Shown piece after piece: positions 49,712 to 63,596 of a DNA stretch of 64,000 nt. How positions within the stretch are numbered: position 1 is the first letter of the stretch; each line of letters starts with the position of its first letter. The translations under genes and the position numbers were made by a program. Below the pieces are notes generated by a model. It did not search any database. It was not told where the DNA came from and worked only from the letters and a program-made list of their open reading frames with translations. Origin of the DNA: Sycobia sp. Sy_11 (taxonomy: Eukaryota; Arthropoda; Insecta; Hymenoptera; Epichrysomallidae); the NCBI GenBank assembly GCA_018907035.1, contig JACCIC010000004.1, forward strand, positions 5,993,501 through 6,057,500. The letters are read 5' to 3'.

Positions 49712-49959
49712 AATACCAAGCTTTATTACGATACTAATTGGTTCGTAATATCCTACGAAGAATGGGAGAAAAATGAAAAATACCCTTATAACGAAAGCAG
49801 AAAAAAAAGAAAAAGAAGAGGATGGAAAAAAGAGGAATAATGCCCATCCAATCAGCGAAACCTGCTCATCATTGCGCAACCTACAATACCGTAAACGACT
49901 CCGAAATAGAATAGCGCGCGCATCGGGAGCGAAAGAAAAGAAAGCGCGGAGGCTAGAAT

Positions 49960-49962
<3 letters not shown>

Positions 49963-49991
<29 letters not shown>
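49963..49991. repeat. (GA)n microsatellite
   Basis: About 14 GA units. Confidence 0.96.
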
Positions 49992-49993
<2 letters not shown>

Positions 49994-50120
49994 AAAAACA
50001 GCTCTCCCAACACGACTCGAAATCGTTAAGCTTTCGCCGTTTCACGTCGGCTGCGTCATATATTATGGTACACTCGCAGAAGAGAAGGTCCCGGAAAATC
50101 GGCGATTCGCAACGAGATGT

Positions 50121-50145
50121 TTCTCTCTCTCTCTCTCTCTCTCTC
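50121..50145. repeat. (CT)n microsatellite
   Basis: About 12 CT units. Confidence 0.96.
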
Positions 50146-50830
50146 GTGCCGCTTCTTCGCGGCGGGCTCGCCGCCGCTGAATCACGCGTGCCCTTGAACC
50201 TCTTCCCCTATACATATACTTACACACATATATATGTAATATGCCACTCTAATTGCTTGCCTGTGAGCACCACCTCCCCCCCCCGGTCCCACCCCCTGTG
50301 GCACCGATGCGCCCACCTCCCCCTCCTCCCCCTTTTTTCCGCGCGCACGCGCTCACTCGAGATACTGCGCGCCGATAACTCTGTCCCCCTCCCCCACCTC
50401 CCATAATGGACTTCGGCTTCCGAACGGGCTAGCTGCAAAGTGCGGCGGCATTGGCGTACGAAAGGCAGCGTCCGGGGGGTCCCCCCGCCCCTCTCGCCGA
50501 GCGTGGGAGGGGAAAGGATTGTCGGCGAGGGAAAGAGCGACGTATAAGCCGACGTACGCACACGCATGCGCGCGCGCGCGCATGGTAACGCGTGGATGCA
50601 GATATATACGTATACAACGGCGCGTATGCGCGATCGTTACACGGCATTCCCGTGCATCCATACAGGGAGATTATGATTTTGCGATTTAGACGATTAGGCG
50701 CTGAGGGGGGTGGAGGGGCTTAATTGACACCCCCATCCCCGACCTTCAGTGACTAAGGTGAATGTGGAAGGATCGGTACACGAGCGCGGGCGAGGGAAAA
50801 GCGAACGACCCCGGCGCCACGTTATGATAC
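50130..50830. other. CpG-rich block 3' of ato
   Basis: CpG-dense DNA ~2 kb beyond the inferred ato 3' end, with C-rich runs at 50270-50400. Frames on both strands are Arg/Pro-rich with no domain. Position and composition suggest a regulatory element. Confidence 0.5.
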
Positions 50831-53800
50831 CTATACAAGGTATGTATACTTTCTTTTATGCAAAAGGACTAAAGGTCAATTATTGCTCGTCTTTATTTTA
50901 ATTTTATTTTTTTGATTAATGATTCGTCGCTCCCTTACGGGGGCATGGATATATATATATATATATGAGATTTTTGGTGACTTTTCAAGAAGATATCGTG
51001 GACAAAGATTTTAAAATCCCAGAGAAACGGAGTGTTTGCATTACTTTGCAGATTTAAGCGAAGCTGAATACCTGTATTCGAGCTACTACGTTATGATTAT
51101 CGCACAACGGCTTCGTTCCGTAAACTTCAGTTTAAAGAACAGGAATTGCACGGTTCAAGTATAAATACATATAAATACAACAGCAATATTAGATTGTTTT
51201 ATTGCATAAAATTTGTATTTTTGGGAATAGCTTAATAATTTAGTTGTGCGGCATGGAAGTATAAAAATGCCAATTCATTTCCCTGAAGAAGTCGATACAT
51301 ATATGTTAATCGTATGTATATACGAATAGTGTATTGGTGCCAGACGGATTTTGGCCGCTTTATTTCCAAAAAGTATGGAACCACAAAATTTCCTAGACAT
51401 AATGGCGTAGAAAAGTTTCATGCTAACCAAAACAATTGTTCAAAAGATCCTGGAAGTATTTGCTATAGAATTACTATTTTCATTTATTAGCCTTTTTCAG
51501 ATCTCATACCTATCTATGTAACCTACTTATTATAGAATTTCATTAAAAAGTTCTATATCGTTTGCAATTTTCTCTATTACTATTAAAATACACTTTCTAA
51601 AATGTAAAAATCATTTGTTAGCACTCGAGCCTTAGCCACATTGATCAACATATGTTGCAAATAGTATATATTTAAGTTTCGCTCTCGCTGCCAGCCTCGT
51701 AATTTTTTATTTGCAAAAAAATGTTTAAGCTTAATCTGTCTGATTTTTAAACTTGAAACTTTCTCTACCGATATGCGTATTAATATTTACTGTAAATATT
51801 GGTAAAAAAATTTGTGGTTTTCTTTAATATATCCTGTTAATCTGTTTAATTATACCTAAGTCACGGTTATTTATTTTCGTTTTTTTCTTCTTCAATTTTT
51901 GGTTTTATATTGTAACGATAGTTACACCAAATTGTTGCTCGATACATAGCGAACAATTTCACGCGTACAATAAAAGTCAACTAATCATAATTCGTCTGAC
52001 CAGAATGTCAATTCGCAGCATAAACCGTTTATGTGCGATATATGCGTAACCTAGAGCAGGTGGCCAGGCAAAATTTCGGTTTCTTTTCGAAGGACGTGCA
52101 TATCCGCCAAGGTTTTTTTCCCAACATATTTTGGCTTCTCGGAGATGAATTGTAAGGGAGAATTAGAAAAAATCTAAAATATCAATTTTTATTGGCAATC
52201 GAATTGCTTGAATTTACTTTTATGCAATATTTAGCTTTCGATTGAGATTAATGTTCTGTTATCGATTTTGTGTAATTTCTGGATGAACTATAAAACAGAG
52301 AAAAGAGAAAAATCCGTTAAATAGCCTTTTAAACAAATCAAAAGCAGATTTTTTTTATTTTTCTGATGATTAAAGAATTTACAACACGATTTTTTAAAAA
52401 ATATTTCCTCACCCATGGTAGATCTATGTAAATCTTTTGTTATTTTCAATACTGAAAAGGGTTGCTCGTTTTCACAATTGTGTATACGAAATAGTCATGA
52501 GAAGTCATATTTGGAAAAATTAGTATCCATACGTTATGGATCATTCATAATTTAGTACTATGGAAATCTAATGAAATCAAGCTGCAAATATATTCGAGAT
52601 TTCCTCTCCGATTTTTGGCTGGATTCTGGCTAGATTTAGCTATATGGGAAAAATACTGTGAAATCTAATCCGAATCCGGTATAATCGTAGGGATCGTGCC
52701 AAAAATTTTGTACAAGGGACATATCGTATTTCTTATATTCATGTATTGAAACATATCGTATCCTTTTCTTTGCTATTTTCACGAGTTGAGAAAAACGTGA
52801 TATGTTTACTGCAATTTCGTACTCCTGCCAAAAATAGTTTTAATTCTATAAACAAATCGTTACTTAAATCATTAGAATAAATTTCGACAAGTTTTGTTTC
52901 TTATAGTTCTAATTTTGCGTCATCAATACTTAATCAATTGGTTAGATATCTAATAGTTAATGAGTCTTTAATTTCATTTGTCCAAGATCGTCAAATCTTT
53001 AAATTTTAAACATTTCAGATCTATTTAAACTTTGTTACTTGAACTATTTATTTTATTTCAGTCTCAAATATGAAAAATCACTATGTAAAATTGAAACAAT
53101 GCTTGCTAATGACAATAACAATGCATTGGATGGAATGAAAGGGACTTCTGTCTTTTATATGTATATATTGACTGTAATATCATCCAATCTATTTAATATA
53201 CGGTTCTATAATACATCTACCAAAGCGTTTTTCAGCAGTTTTGTAATTGCTTTTAATAAGTCTTGTATCGAAAATACTCGAATTTCCGATTTATGCTCGT
53301 TGCCTTGAGATATTTTTATTAAACTTATTTAAATTTTTTCCTAATCATCTTATGAACGTATTAATTAGTATTGCTTTTGTATGACTTGAATTAGAAACTT
53401 TGAAAATGAAGATAGACCATCTGAATTTTTAAGCACTAATTAATTATGTAAACCTTGTAATATATGAAAAAATAAAACTGTATCAGTACACAACTGGACA
53501 GGACAATAAAAACGTTAAATTATTTTGTTGAACTCTTTTCAATGGGCTGGCGATCTTTTGTCTATCCAGAAATATTTTTAGCATCATCGTATGTTTGAGT
53601 ACAACACTTTGCTGTATCAATATTGCGTTCAATCAGTGATTTTATAATACACTGTCTTTAAAATCTATTCTTTTATAGCTATCTATATTTGCGAAGAAAT
53701 CAAGGAAAAAAAAGTTTTCATACGCACATGTTCGTCTAAGTAGTAACGATCAAAGCATCCGATAATCGATTAACGTGTGAAACGTCCGATGTAGAATTGG

Positions 53801-54239
53801 GATGAAGATTTTTGGTTGAATTTTGGCTTCTTTATGACACTTCTTATGCATTTCAAAATTCTTATCGCCTGTAAATTTATTAATGCTTGGCGAACTCTTT
53901 TTGATAAATATAAGAAATTTGACCCCGACCCGGTTGGTCGCGCATTTCAATATTGCCGTTTTCATCCACAATCCGACTAAAAAATTAGCCTTAGCATACT
54001 AAGATAATTACCGTTGCAAGGGGAACCGAATACTTCAACCGTACCTTGAAATGGGATAATAAGTATTTCTATCGAACTTTCTGGTAGTATATATTTGGTA
54101 AAAGTACGGGATCTTTAACACCACCTAGCTAGGCACGCCTATGACCCTACAGCATGTACATAATACGTTCCGAGATATTGGTTTTAAGAAAATATATAAA
54201 ATTTCATTATTAACATATCGATGAATAATGTACGCATCT
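50831..54239. other. AT-rich desert, no gene recognised
   Basis: One plus-strand frame (53039-53308, 89 codons) is not low-complexity but lacks splice or domain support. No bounded repeat was found. Confidence 0.5.
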
Positions 54240-54486
54240 ATGTATCTGCCGAAGATTTTGAAAGGAGGGGCGCTGCGAGAGAGGGATGGTGAGGGGTTGG
54301 GGGGGCATCGGACGGAGTACTCGTCGCCGTCATCGGCGGTGGTCTTACGGCTCACGGTTACCCGAAACCCGGCGAAGCTTGGGTGCCCGGTTTCATCGCA
54401 ATTCGAGAGCCCGTCGCGTCCGCGCGCTCGGAGGGACGCGACGCGCGAGACTCCGCGTCGGGGACTTTCGCGAGTCGATCCGCATA

Positions 54487-54541
<55 letters not shown>
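54240..54541. other. CpG-rich block ending in a (TA)n tract
   Basis: CpG-dense 54250-54485 followed by about 26 TA units (54490-54541). Frames run into the TA tract on both strands and are artefacts. Confidence 0.6.
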
Positions 54542-54542
<1 letters not shown>

Positions 54543-57090
54543 CGCTCGCTGCTTCATAAAGTCGCATTTTTCCGTATAGTGGGGCAGGTGCGTAAAAAAT
54601 AGCCGATAATTGTTTAACATCGTTTAATTTCTGTTCCAGTTCAAGACTTCCTATATTTTAATTTATTATTTGCCAAGATACATAGGGAGACAAATTATTA
54701 CTAGAAATAAATAAATAATAAATAATAATAAATAAATAAACAAATAAATAAATATATATGCATGTGTGCATGTATGCATGTGAGTGTGTGTGTAAAAGAG
54801 TGATGGATTCAAAGATTAGAGATTCAAACATAAGAGTCATAACTATTTTGGTTAGTTGGATGTAATAAGAACTTGTTTATGTAAAAATCCAAAAGAATAA
54901 CTGTGCTTTGGCTGAAAAGTTAAATAAATCCAACAATTTGGCCGTCATATTCAATATTTCTGAAAGTTCTGTTCATTAAATTGGACGACGAAATAGTTGG
55001 TATCATATATATGTTTTTCAAGAGTGGAGGTATAAGTAATTTTCTTCTCATAATTTCAAAAACCGTCCAGTGCATGAACGCATAAAAAGAAAAATGTATA
55101 TATAGAATAGAATTTCTTTTTTAATATTGAATTACGAGATACTTGAACCTCGATTTAAGGGAGATTATATTCAATTTTTCTTGCGAACAGCCGACGTTTT
55201 AGCGTGAAAGTGTAAATTTCTATATATATTTACACCTTTGCCATTTAAAATTTTGTTTTATTTATTTATTCTTTTTATATTTTTATTTACTATCATACCA
55301 ATAAAGTTTTGTTTGCTTATGGATAAGTCAAAATTTTTATTTCTATAACGGAAAATTGTTAGAAATCTATAAGAACCAAAAAATCAATATTAATATGGTC
55401 AAACTAGGCCAATTAGAGGTACAATACAACATCTTCATAAGAATTCACCGATACTCTTTTAAATCACTGTAAATTCTAATGAAGACGATTGGAAAAAATT
55501 ATTACTAAATTGTAATAAAGAATTAATAAATACATTTAACTATTGATAACCAAAAGGGTTTTTGTTTTTCATTTATTTGATTGATTTTATGAATGTTCGA
55601 AGAAATGGAACTACTCTTACTCAAATATTCGGATTGTAATCTAAGCACATTCAAGTTTATATGCGATTTTCCTTTGTAGGTCTTAATAAGGATATTTATT
55701 ACAACTGATGAGATCAATAAATGGCGTCGTACTTTTTGGATTGGAAATTTTTTTTAAAAATTTTTATTCTTTAATCCAATTTCATAATTAATTTGAAGTT
55801 GTTGCTAAATTTCAGTGTGTATAATTTGGACTTATTACAGTCGCTTTTCTTGTTCCGAGTTATTAGAACAGTCAAAGAAGATCGAGTTTTCAAAAATTTA
55901 TGACAGGTTAAAAAGTTTTAATTGCTAGCCAGACGTTTATATATTAAATAGGTAAGACCAATAGGTATGCACTTGCAAGAATAATATTGAAAGTGTAATA
56001 AGAATAATTTTATATGAAACTTTGCACGATATTGGACAGTTTTTTCAAGAAATTTGGTAAGATCTATAAGGAGTATACTATATAATGATAATGGTAACAT
56101 ATAGGTAATCAAATTAACAACAATTCATTGGCATTATTACTATTGACACTACGCTGAAAAAATTTAGTATTATTTATTAGACAAAATCAAAAATACAAAA
56201 CACAATTTTCTAAGATCACTATGTGACAATCCGATCAGAATGTTTTTATAAATGGCATCTCCAACGCCACTTCCTGAATAAACAATTCTTAAACTACTAA
56301 AGGTCCTAAAATTATAGAAAACCCAAATCAACAAATACCATGCCCAAAAAACTCAATTCCATCAATGCCAACACGAGAAAGTTCTCAGATATCAAGTCTG
56401 CAATATCCCGAATTTTCTTTAAGTATTCTTTCCAGTTCTTGAGCACATGATGTAGAAATCTCATTCGAAAAATCATTTGATTCGTATTCGAGATCTTTCC
56501 GAATCCTAACAGGAATCTCATAAGAGTATCTTATTAAAATCTACCAATTATTGAATTTTATAATATATTATTTCTTAAATGAGTTTACAAAATTATTATT
56601 GATAAGTTCATAATATATGAAGCATGTTACGAAAGACATAAATTGTTACATAAATAATGAAAAAAATTTTTTTTGATCGAACCATATTTTATTTTAATTT
56701 AATCACGAAATTTTAACTATGAAATATATGAATTTTTAATGTATTCTTAATTTTAAATTAAATTTATTTTAAGTGATTATCAGCATCCGTCCTGTCAGTC
56801 CCTGACTAATATTTATTTCTTACATTCCTTGACAAGTCTTATAAAGGTTTCTGCGCATTCAATATAACTTGGATTTATGTACAGACGGTATAAAGTAACC
56901 TGATTTTATTGGGATTTATTTAAATAAGCATGTAGTATAAATATGTTGTACATATAATACGGGCAACGCAATTACGTAAGGATGATGCATGCGAATTTCA
57001 TAAAAAAGGATGTAGTAAGGATATTTCATCCAAATCTGATCATATCCGAGTATGATTTAGGGAGATTTCTATAGACAGGTCAGATTCTTC

Positions 57091-57092
<2 letters not shown>
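54542..57092. other. AT-rich intergenic, nothing recognised
   Basis: Includes an AAAT-type tract at about 54705-54755. A stretch at 56230-56530 is GC-richer and less repetitive, but no coding or repeat identity could be assigned. Confidence 0.5.

Positions 57093-57144
<52 letters not shown>
57093..57144. repeat. (TA)n microsatellite
   Basis: About 26 TA units. Confidence 0.97.
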
Positions 57145-57147
<3 letters not shown>

Positions 57148-57234
57148 ATTATATGGTCCATTGCAAGCGTATGTATTAATATAAAGCGCAACGTTTATTT
57201 CCCCGTCGCTAAGCTCGCCCCTCTATTACGCGCG

Positions 57235-57238
<4 letters not shown>

Positions 57239-57281
<43 letters not shown>
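57239..57281. repeat. (TA)n microsatellite
   Basis: About 21 TA units. Confidence 0.97.
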
Positions 57282-57284
<3 letters not shown>

Positions 57285-57399
57285 ATATATAAAATAACAA
57301 TCCACGCAGCTGTGAACGAAGGCTGACAAGAAAAAAAGCTCGCCGTGCGCGCTTTTGAAAAGTCTTCTTTCCTTTCTCTCTTCGCACGAGCGCATTAAA

Positions 57400-57690
57400 G
57401 GTTAACAGCACGCGCGCATATATGACGCGAACAGCACGCTACACGCGTGCGCGCGTCTATGCGTGAGGGGCTGCAAATGAGGACTGGCTGGGAGAGGGGG
57501 GAGGGGAATTTAAACGACTACCTATATATATACTGATTATAGTGCTTGGAAAATCCGTAATACCCCCTCATCTAGTTCTCTCTCTTTGTCTCGTTCTCTC
57601 GCACGCGCGCACGACGCTGTGCGCGCGAGAGCACTATCGTAAAAAGCGCAAAGTCGCAGATTTGCGATTCATTCAATTAGACGAGCGTTC

Positions 57691-57752
<62 letters not shown>

Positions 57753-57920
57753 CAGAGACCGTAAAAATAAGAGCTGGGCCAGTCGCAAAGAGAAGAGAGT
57801 ATAAGGATGGGGGTGGGGGGTGAGCGCGCATAATGTAGAGCAGCGCGCGCTCGACGAGAAAAGGGGCCGCGTGTAAGTAATTGCGGCCGCGGTGCGTAAA
57901 GTGTGCAAAGCAGATGCGTA
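57400..57920. other. CpG-rich block with long (GA)n
   Basis: CpG-dense flanks around a GA tract of about 29 units at 57693-57751. Confidence 0.6.
57693..57751. repeat. (GA)n microsatellite
   Basis: About 29 GA units, the longest purine dinucleotide tract in the window. Confidence 0.97.
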
Positions 57921-57934
57921 TATATAGCTTATGT

Positions 57935-57939
<5 letters not shown>

Positions 57940-57981
<42 letters not shown>

Positions 57982-58008
57982 GCGATTTGATGAATGGGGG
58001 GGGGGGGG
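57940..58008. repeat. (TA)n microsatellite and G-run
   Basis: About 20 TA units (57940-57979) and a run of 13 G (57996-58008). Confidence 0.95.
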
Positions 58009-58502
58009 TAGATGCTCTGTTTTTCAAAGGGTCTGTTCTCCGTCTCACTTCCTTCCTTGGCGTTTAGATACTCCTCGGATGTTGTGCTCTGAGATTTCGT
58101 ATTAAAAGCGAACAGTATATGAGTAAGGAGAAGGCGGTCGGCTATGTTTCTCCCGATTTCCCGGAAAAGCCTTTGGAGTCGCGAAAGCTGTATCAATATA
58201 TATATATACATATCGTTTCTCGAGGTTAGGAGTAATGAATTGTGAGGTTGTCTTCGTTTGCGAATTATAAGTTTTCAGTATAGTATATATAATAAAGGAT
58301 TGAAACAATTCCTTTACAAGACTTAGACTGTGGAATTTATGTCTATACATAGTAAAAACATGCACGTTTATGCCTGAGTCAGTTGAGAAGAATCATAGAA
58401 AATCCATGTCGAACAGGGAAGAATTGCCGGCGATTATAGTCCATAGGGAATCCAACAGCAAAAAAGAAAAGTCTGTTTATTGATGAATCTAAGCGAGAAA
58501 AA

Positions 58503-58506
<4 letters not shown>

Positions 58507-58545
<39 letters not shown>
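58507..58545. repeat. (TA)n microsatellite
   Basis: About 19 TA units. Confidence 0.97.
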
Positions 58546-58547
<2 letters not shown>

Positions 58548-60040
58548 TATTCTTCTTTTTTTAAAAAACTTTCAAAAAACACCCGCAATTAGGGGTTGAA
58601 TGGCTGTCAACAGTAAAGTTTTTTCCAATTTTCCTTTTAATAAAAATGGTGTTACCCTTTCATTTCTCTGGTAATTGAAACTACGCAAAAGACAAGCAAG
58701 CTTTTCTCTACGGATTTATGCAATAATCTTTTATTTAGCAATAGTCCATACTTTTCCAGGTAAACATATGCTCGCATTTTCAGGTATCGGTTACGCCCAA
58801 GATCTTTCATATATTTTTTAGGAATTTCTTCATTATTTACAGCTTTTACGAAGTAGCAATAGCATACCTGCAAAACTAAGCTCATAAGTATATCTTAGTT
58901 GTTTTAGGGATTAAAATAAACAAAGACAATAATAATTGGTCACTTTATAAAAAGATTATCAAGTTTCAGATAGTTCCAATTAACAGCAAATTTTTAGCTT
59001 TCAAACGGCTTATTCGTGAAACTGATTATTTCATTTTTAAGTTGCTTGATCGAGAGATAATGATCTAATAGAACCAAAGAAAAGGTCCTATTAGCAAACA
59101 TGGTTTATCAAATTGGAAATGGGTCTAATGAGCTCTATATCAAGTTAATATATAATAGTGTATTATGCAAGAAGTAGCTGAAGCCGGTTTCATGCACGAG
59201 TTGCTGGTGATTAATTTTGGTACACTGAGTGCTTAACTTTGATCGCTCTAGGACTGGTCCGAGGTACACATATTGATAAGTATATTAACTAGTATATTAA
59301 CTACATAAGTTGACTCACTGATGGTAACTTTACCTTGATCTTGGCATAACGGATCAATTTTATCTTTTCATTCGAAGGCCAATTTTATATTTTTTAACAG
59401 TTCTCTTGAGTTTTGATCTTGGCAGTGATAAAGACTAAAAATTTGACAATCTAATATGACTTTGGAATAAAGATATAGTCAAGTTAAAGATCAAATCGAT
59501 TTCGTATTGATCTTAAAATTTTTTTTGAATACTATCATTTGACAATCGATTAACTTTGATTGTCTGGATACCAATATCGGGAAATAATGCAGTTTGAATA
59601 AAACAGTAAGTTTAAGATCAAGGTCATTCTGAAGGTCACCTGTAAGATTTTAATAGCACATATTTCGACCCGTCCAGATTACTTTTAAATTATTTTTATC
59701 CCCCTACATTGTTTAAGAGTAAACTTCAATCTTGATGAAGGAGCAATAAATTTAATCAGAAGAATCAATGTTATGGGGACCATACAATTCCAGTTGGCTT
59801 TTCTTATTTTCGGCAATATTTGTAGCTTGTCTGAATGAAAACAGACCGACGAAAACATCGACCGCGGCTATAGAGTAAAATTTTAAACGCTCATTCGAAA
59901 CATATTACAAAGGACATATTTGTATATATATACTCGCAGAAATAGCCTCTTACGCGATAATAATAAGACGGTAAATCCAGCGGTCAAGGATCAATTGACT
60001 CTGTTTCTCTCTCTCCCTCTCGCTCTTTCCTTATAGTACG
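58546..60040. other. AT-rich intergenic, no gene recognised
   Basis: Contains two copies of TTGATCTTGGCA (about 59334 and 59415) and a direct repeat of AGGTCA (59621-59638). Confidence 0.5.
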
Positions 60041-60330
60041 AGGTGAACGTGTCCATCAGAATTCCTCGCCTTCCGCTGCGCGGTGGCGTCGGAGAGATAA
60101 TTGAACGCCCGTGTGCCGAAGAGAACGCGCGCGCGGAACCTCCGGAAAGCCACCGACGCCTGCGTTTACGAGGACCCGCGCAACGCGCCCCGGACAGCGG
60201 ACACTTTCGCGGAACCGGCGTAAAAGAAGCACGAGGAATATACCTCATCTCAAGTCCTTGCACGCGCTCCAATTTACTTTATATACGCACGCATTACGAA
60301 ATACAAGTTCGACCGAGTTAATTTTAGATA
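60041..60330. other. CpG-rich block
   Basis: Short CpG-dense island; antiparallel open frames without domains. Confidence 0.5.
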
Positions 60331-60419
60331 ACTGGCCGACCGAATCGCCCCGACAGTCGACAAATCCTTCGTTTACAGTTATAAAGCGCATGATTATCAT
60401 TACAATTGCGATTATTATT

Positions 60420-60457
<38 letters not shown>

Positions 60458-60466
60458 ATCATCATG

Positions 60467-60499
<33 letters not shown>
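60420..60499. repeat. (ATC)n and (ATT)n triplet repeats
   Basis: About 15 ATC units (60420-60465) and about 11 ATT units (60467-60499). Frames here read as homopolymer peptides. Confidence 0.95.
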
Positions 60500-60500
<1 letters not shown>

Positions 60501-60699
60501 GTTATTATTATTCGTTGTTATTATTGTTATTCTGTTGTTGTGGTCGTAGTTGATCTCGTCGGTAGTGCAACAATGTAGAAAATAAGATTAAAATCATTTG
60601 AAACCTTTTTTGGTTTTTGCAATGATTGTCACGAGTTCGGCAATATTATCAACCGAATTACTCTTTCTATTATAATATATATAAATATATTTATAATAA

Positions 60700-61570
<871 letters not shown>

Positions 61571-61574
61571 TTAA

Positions 61575-61960
61575 CTTTTAGAGGGCCGGGATGACGCCTA
61601 GGGGCATTCTATGTTTTTTGATTAAACAAGCACAACTAAAGTGGGTCCACCATAATCAGTGAAAGAAACCAATTTTAGTTCAAGTTGGTCGCCATCTTGA
61701 ATCGGCCATTTTGAATTTTGAAAATTTGACTGCAGAATCCGTATTCAGAAACCCCCAAAACCCATAGGAAAACATTTTTGAGGCTTAGGAAATGTTCTAA
61801 TCCTTTTTTAAGAAAAAGAAAAAAATTACCATGGGCATTAAATTACCATCCGATCTGCAAAAGGCGTGGCCTTAGTTTAGTCTTTTGTGCATGGCCTGAA
61901 CTTACATTTTTATAGAAAAACGGAACTTTTGAAATTTCTCAAATCCCGGCACTCTAAAGG
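61575..61960. mobile_element. piggyBac-like non-autonomous element (MITE) with TTAA target-site duplication
   Basis: TTAA occurs directly outside both ends (61571-61574 and 61961-61964), the target site duplicated by piggyBac-type transposases. The ends form an ~18 bp inverted repeat: left CTTTTAGAGGGCCGGGAT, right (reverse complement) CCTTTAGAGTGCCGGGAT. The 386-bp body has no transposase frame. It includes GGTCGCCATCTTGAATCGGC, GCCATTTTGAATTTTG and ACTGCAGAATCCGTATTCAG. My recollection is that this motif set recurs in interspersed repeats of several arthropod genomes; that should be checked. Confidence 0.75.
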
Positions 61961-61975
61961 TTAAGTATAATTGCA

Positions 61976-62558
61976 TTGCGACGGTATTTTATCGATGCAG
62001 ATACTTTTAATCAGATGGCGCAATCTGTAAACGACAAGAATATTGTTAGAGGTAACAATTACATTTTGCTTCTCAACGTTGTGCGTAAATGTGAATTTTT
62101 GCAGATCGCAAATATTATGGAAATGAGAAAGTTTTTCAAAAGTTCATGTAAAATTTTCAAAATACAATTTTCACGTGGTTTAGAAAATGATTTTCGCACC
62201 GTGGTGGGCCAAATTATTCGATGCTTGCGATGGATGTCAGGTAAAAATTTAACATTGCAGCGATACCGCTCGAATCTCCATGTTTCGCTTTAATTGCCAA
62301 TAATAAAAAGTTATTTGACGAAAAAAAAATACGCGCACGGTGGAAGAAACTGCGATAAGCCTTAATGAACTTCTAACGATATTGTCATTTTGTGACTTTG
62401 CAATAGGCAGGAAAAAGCGTTTACCGACGTCACTCTGAACCACATTGAAAGTCGACAAGTACGCTTTTATTTAATTCTTATTATTTTTAGAACCGGTGAT
62501 TTCAGAGATTGTCTTATATTGATTACTTCTCGAGGTAAATTACAACAATAAATTATAA

Positions 62559-62560
<2 letters not shown>
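61976..62560. other. Intergenic; one unassigned ORF
   Basis: A plus-strand frame (61976-62293, 105 codons) abuts the TTAA element. It is not low-complexity but matches no family I recognise and has an atypical composition; it is probably chance. Confidence 0.4.

Positions 62561-62606
<46 letters not shown>
62561..62606. repeat. (TA)n microsatellite
   Basis: About 22 TA units. Confidence 0.97.
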
Positions 62607-62612
<6 letters not shown>

Positions 62613-63505
62613 TATAATTGATACCGTGAATACTGAAAAATTTCCAAGTTTAAGGATTAAAAGCAATACGCTTTCGATACATAACATTAATAAGTAAATG
62701 CTATGTGCTAAGTAGTCACGGACATGCCGAATCAGGCGATTTATTGCTTACGAAAACTTTATAAGAATAAAATTATTAAACGGTTAGGAGTATGAATTTC
62801 TTGTTCGATTTCTCTCGTACGATTTTCTCCATTGTTTTTTGCATATCAGACAGAAAATTTGAATATTCTGTCTTTAGTTTAGTCGTTTTATAATTTTTAT
62901 TATTTTCTATATTACTAGTTGATTTAGATATATAGTATAGGTATCTACGGATGATAACTCGTACTGGCCGAATATCTGCAAATTCTATTCTACGTATCTG
63001 TAAATTCTTAAAATCGATGTTCCGCGCGTATTTTCTTCATTGTGATTGTCATACTTGTGAGATATTTCTTTCATCTATTCAATCTATTTGTATTGGTACA
63101 ATTCAAAACATGGATCAATATGCAGTCTCGCACGCCACCGTTTAAATTTGATTCGATAAAAGTTACGTAATTTTCGGGCCCAGCACTCCATTGATCTAGC
63201 AAACCTTGAAAGAAGTTTTTACACCAGGATTTGGCATCGCGAATTATCTTTAGACGCAGAAGAAACGAATTTAACGGTCTCGTGTTACATAAGACTATTG
63301 TGACGAGTCCGGAGCTATCATTTACGGTTAATAATTTAAGCCGTTAACATCAGGTGTGTGTATATATATATATATACATATAATAAACAGGACGGTTACG
63401 ATTTTCTCGAATTCACCTGGGTGGTATGAAAAATTTTCGCGGAAAAAACATCGGGTTTCGGAGGGGAGGGCGTGCGATTCGCGGGAGGAAAACTCATATA
63501 TATAC

Positions 63506-63506
<1 letters not shown>
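62607..63506. other. AT-rich intergenic, nothing seen
   Basis: Only chance frames. Confidence 0.55.
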
Positions 63507-63559
<53 letters not shown>

Positions 63560-63596
63560 GTGTGCACCAGCTGCGGAGACGCGCGCGCGCGCGCGC
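63507..63596. repeat. (TA)n microsatellite and (GC)n run
   Basis: About 22 TA units (63507-63550) and a GC-alternating run (about 63579-63597). Confidence 0.95.

Noticed and set aside
53039..53308. 89-codon frame with mixed composition
   Set aside because: No domain, splice signal or context; length is within chance for this window size.
62012..62021. CTCF-core match CAGATGGCGC
   Set aside because: About four such degenerate 10-mers are expected by chance in 64 kb, and there is no positional context.
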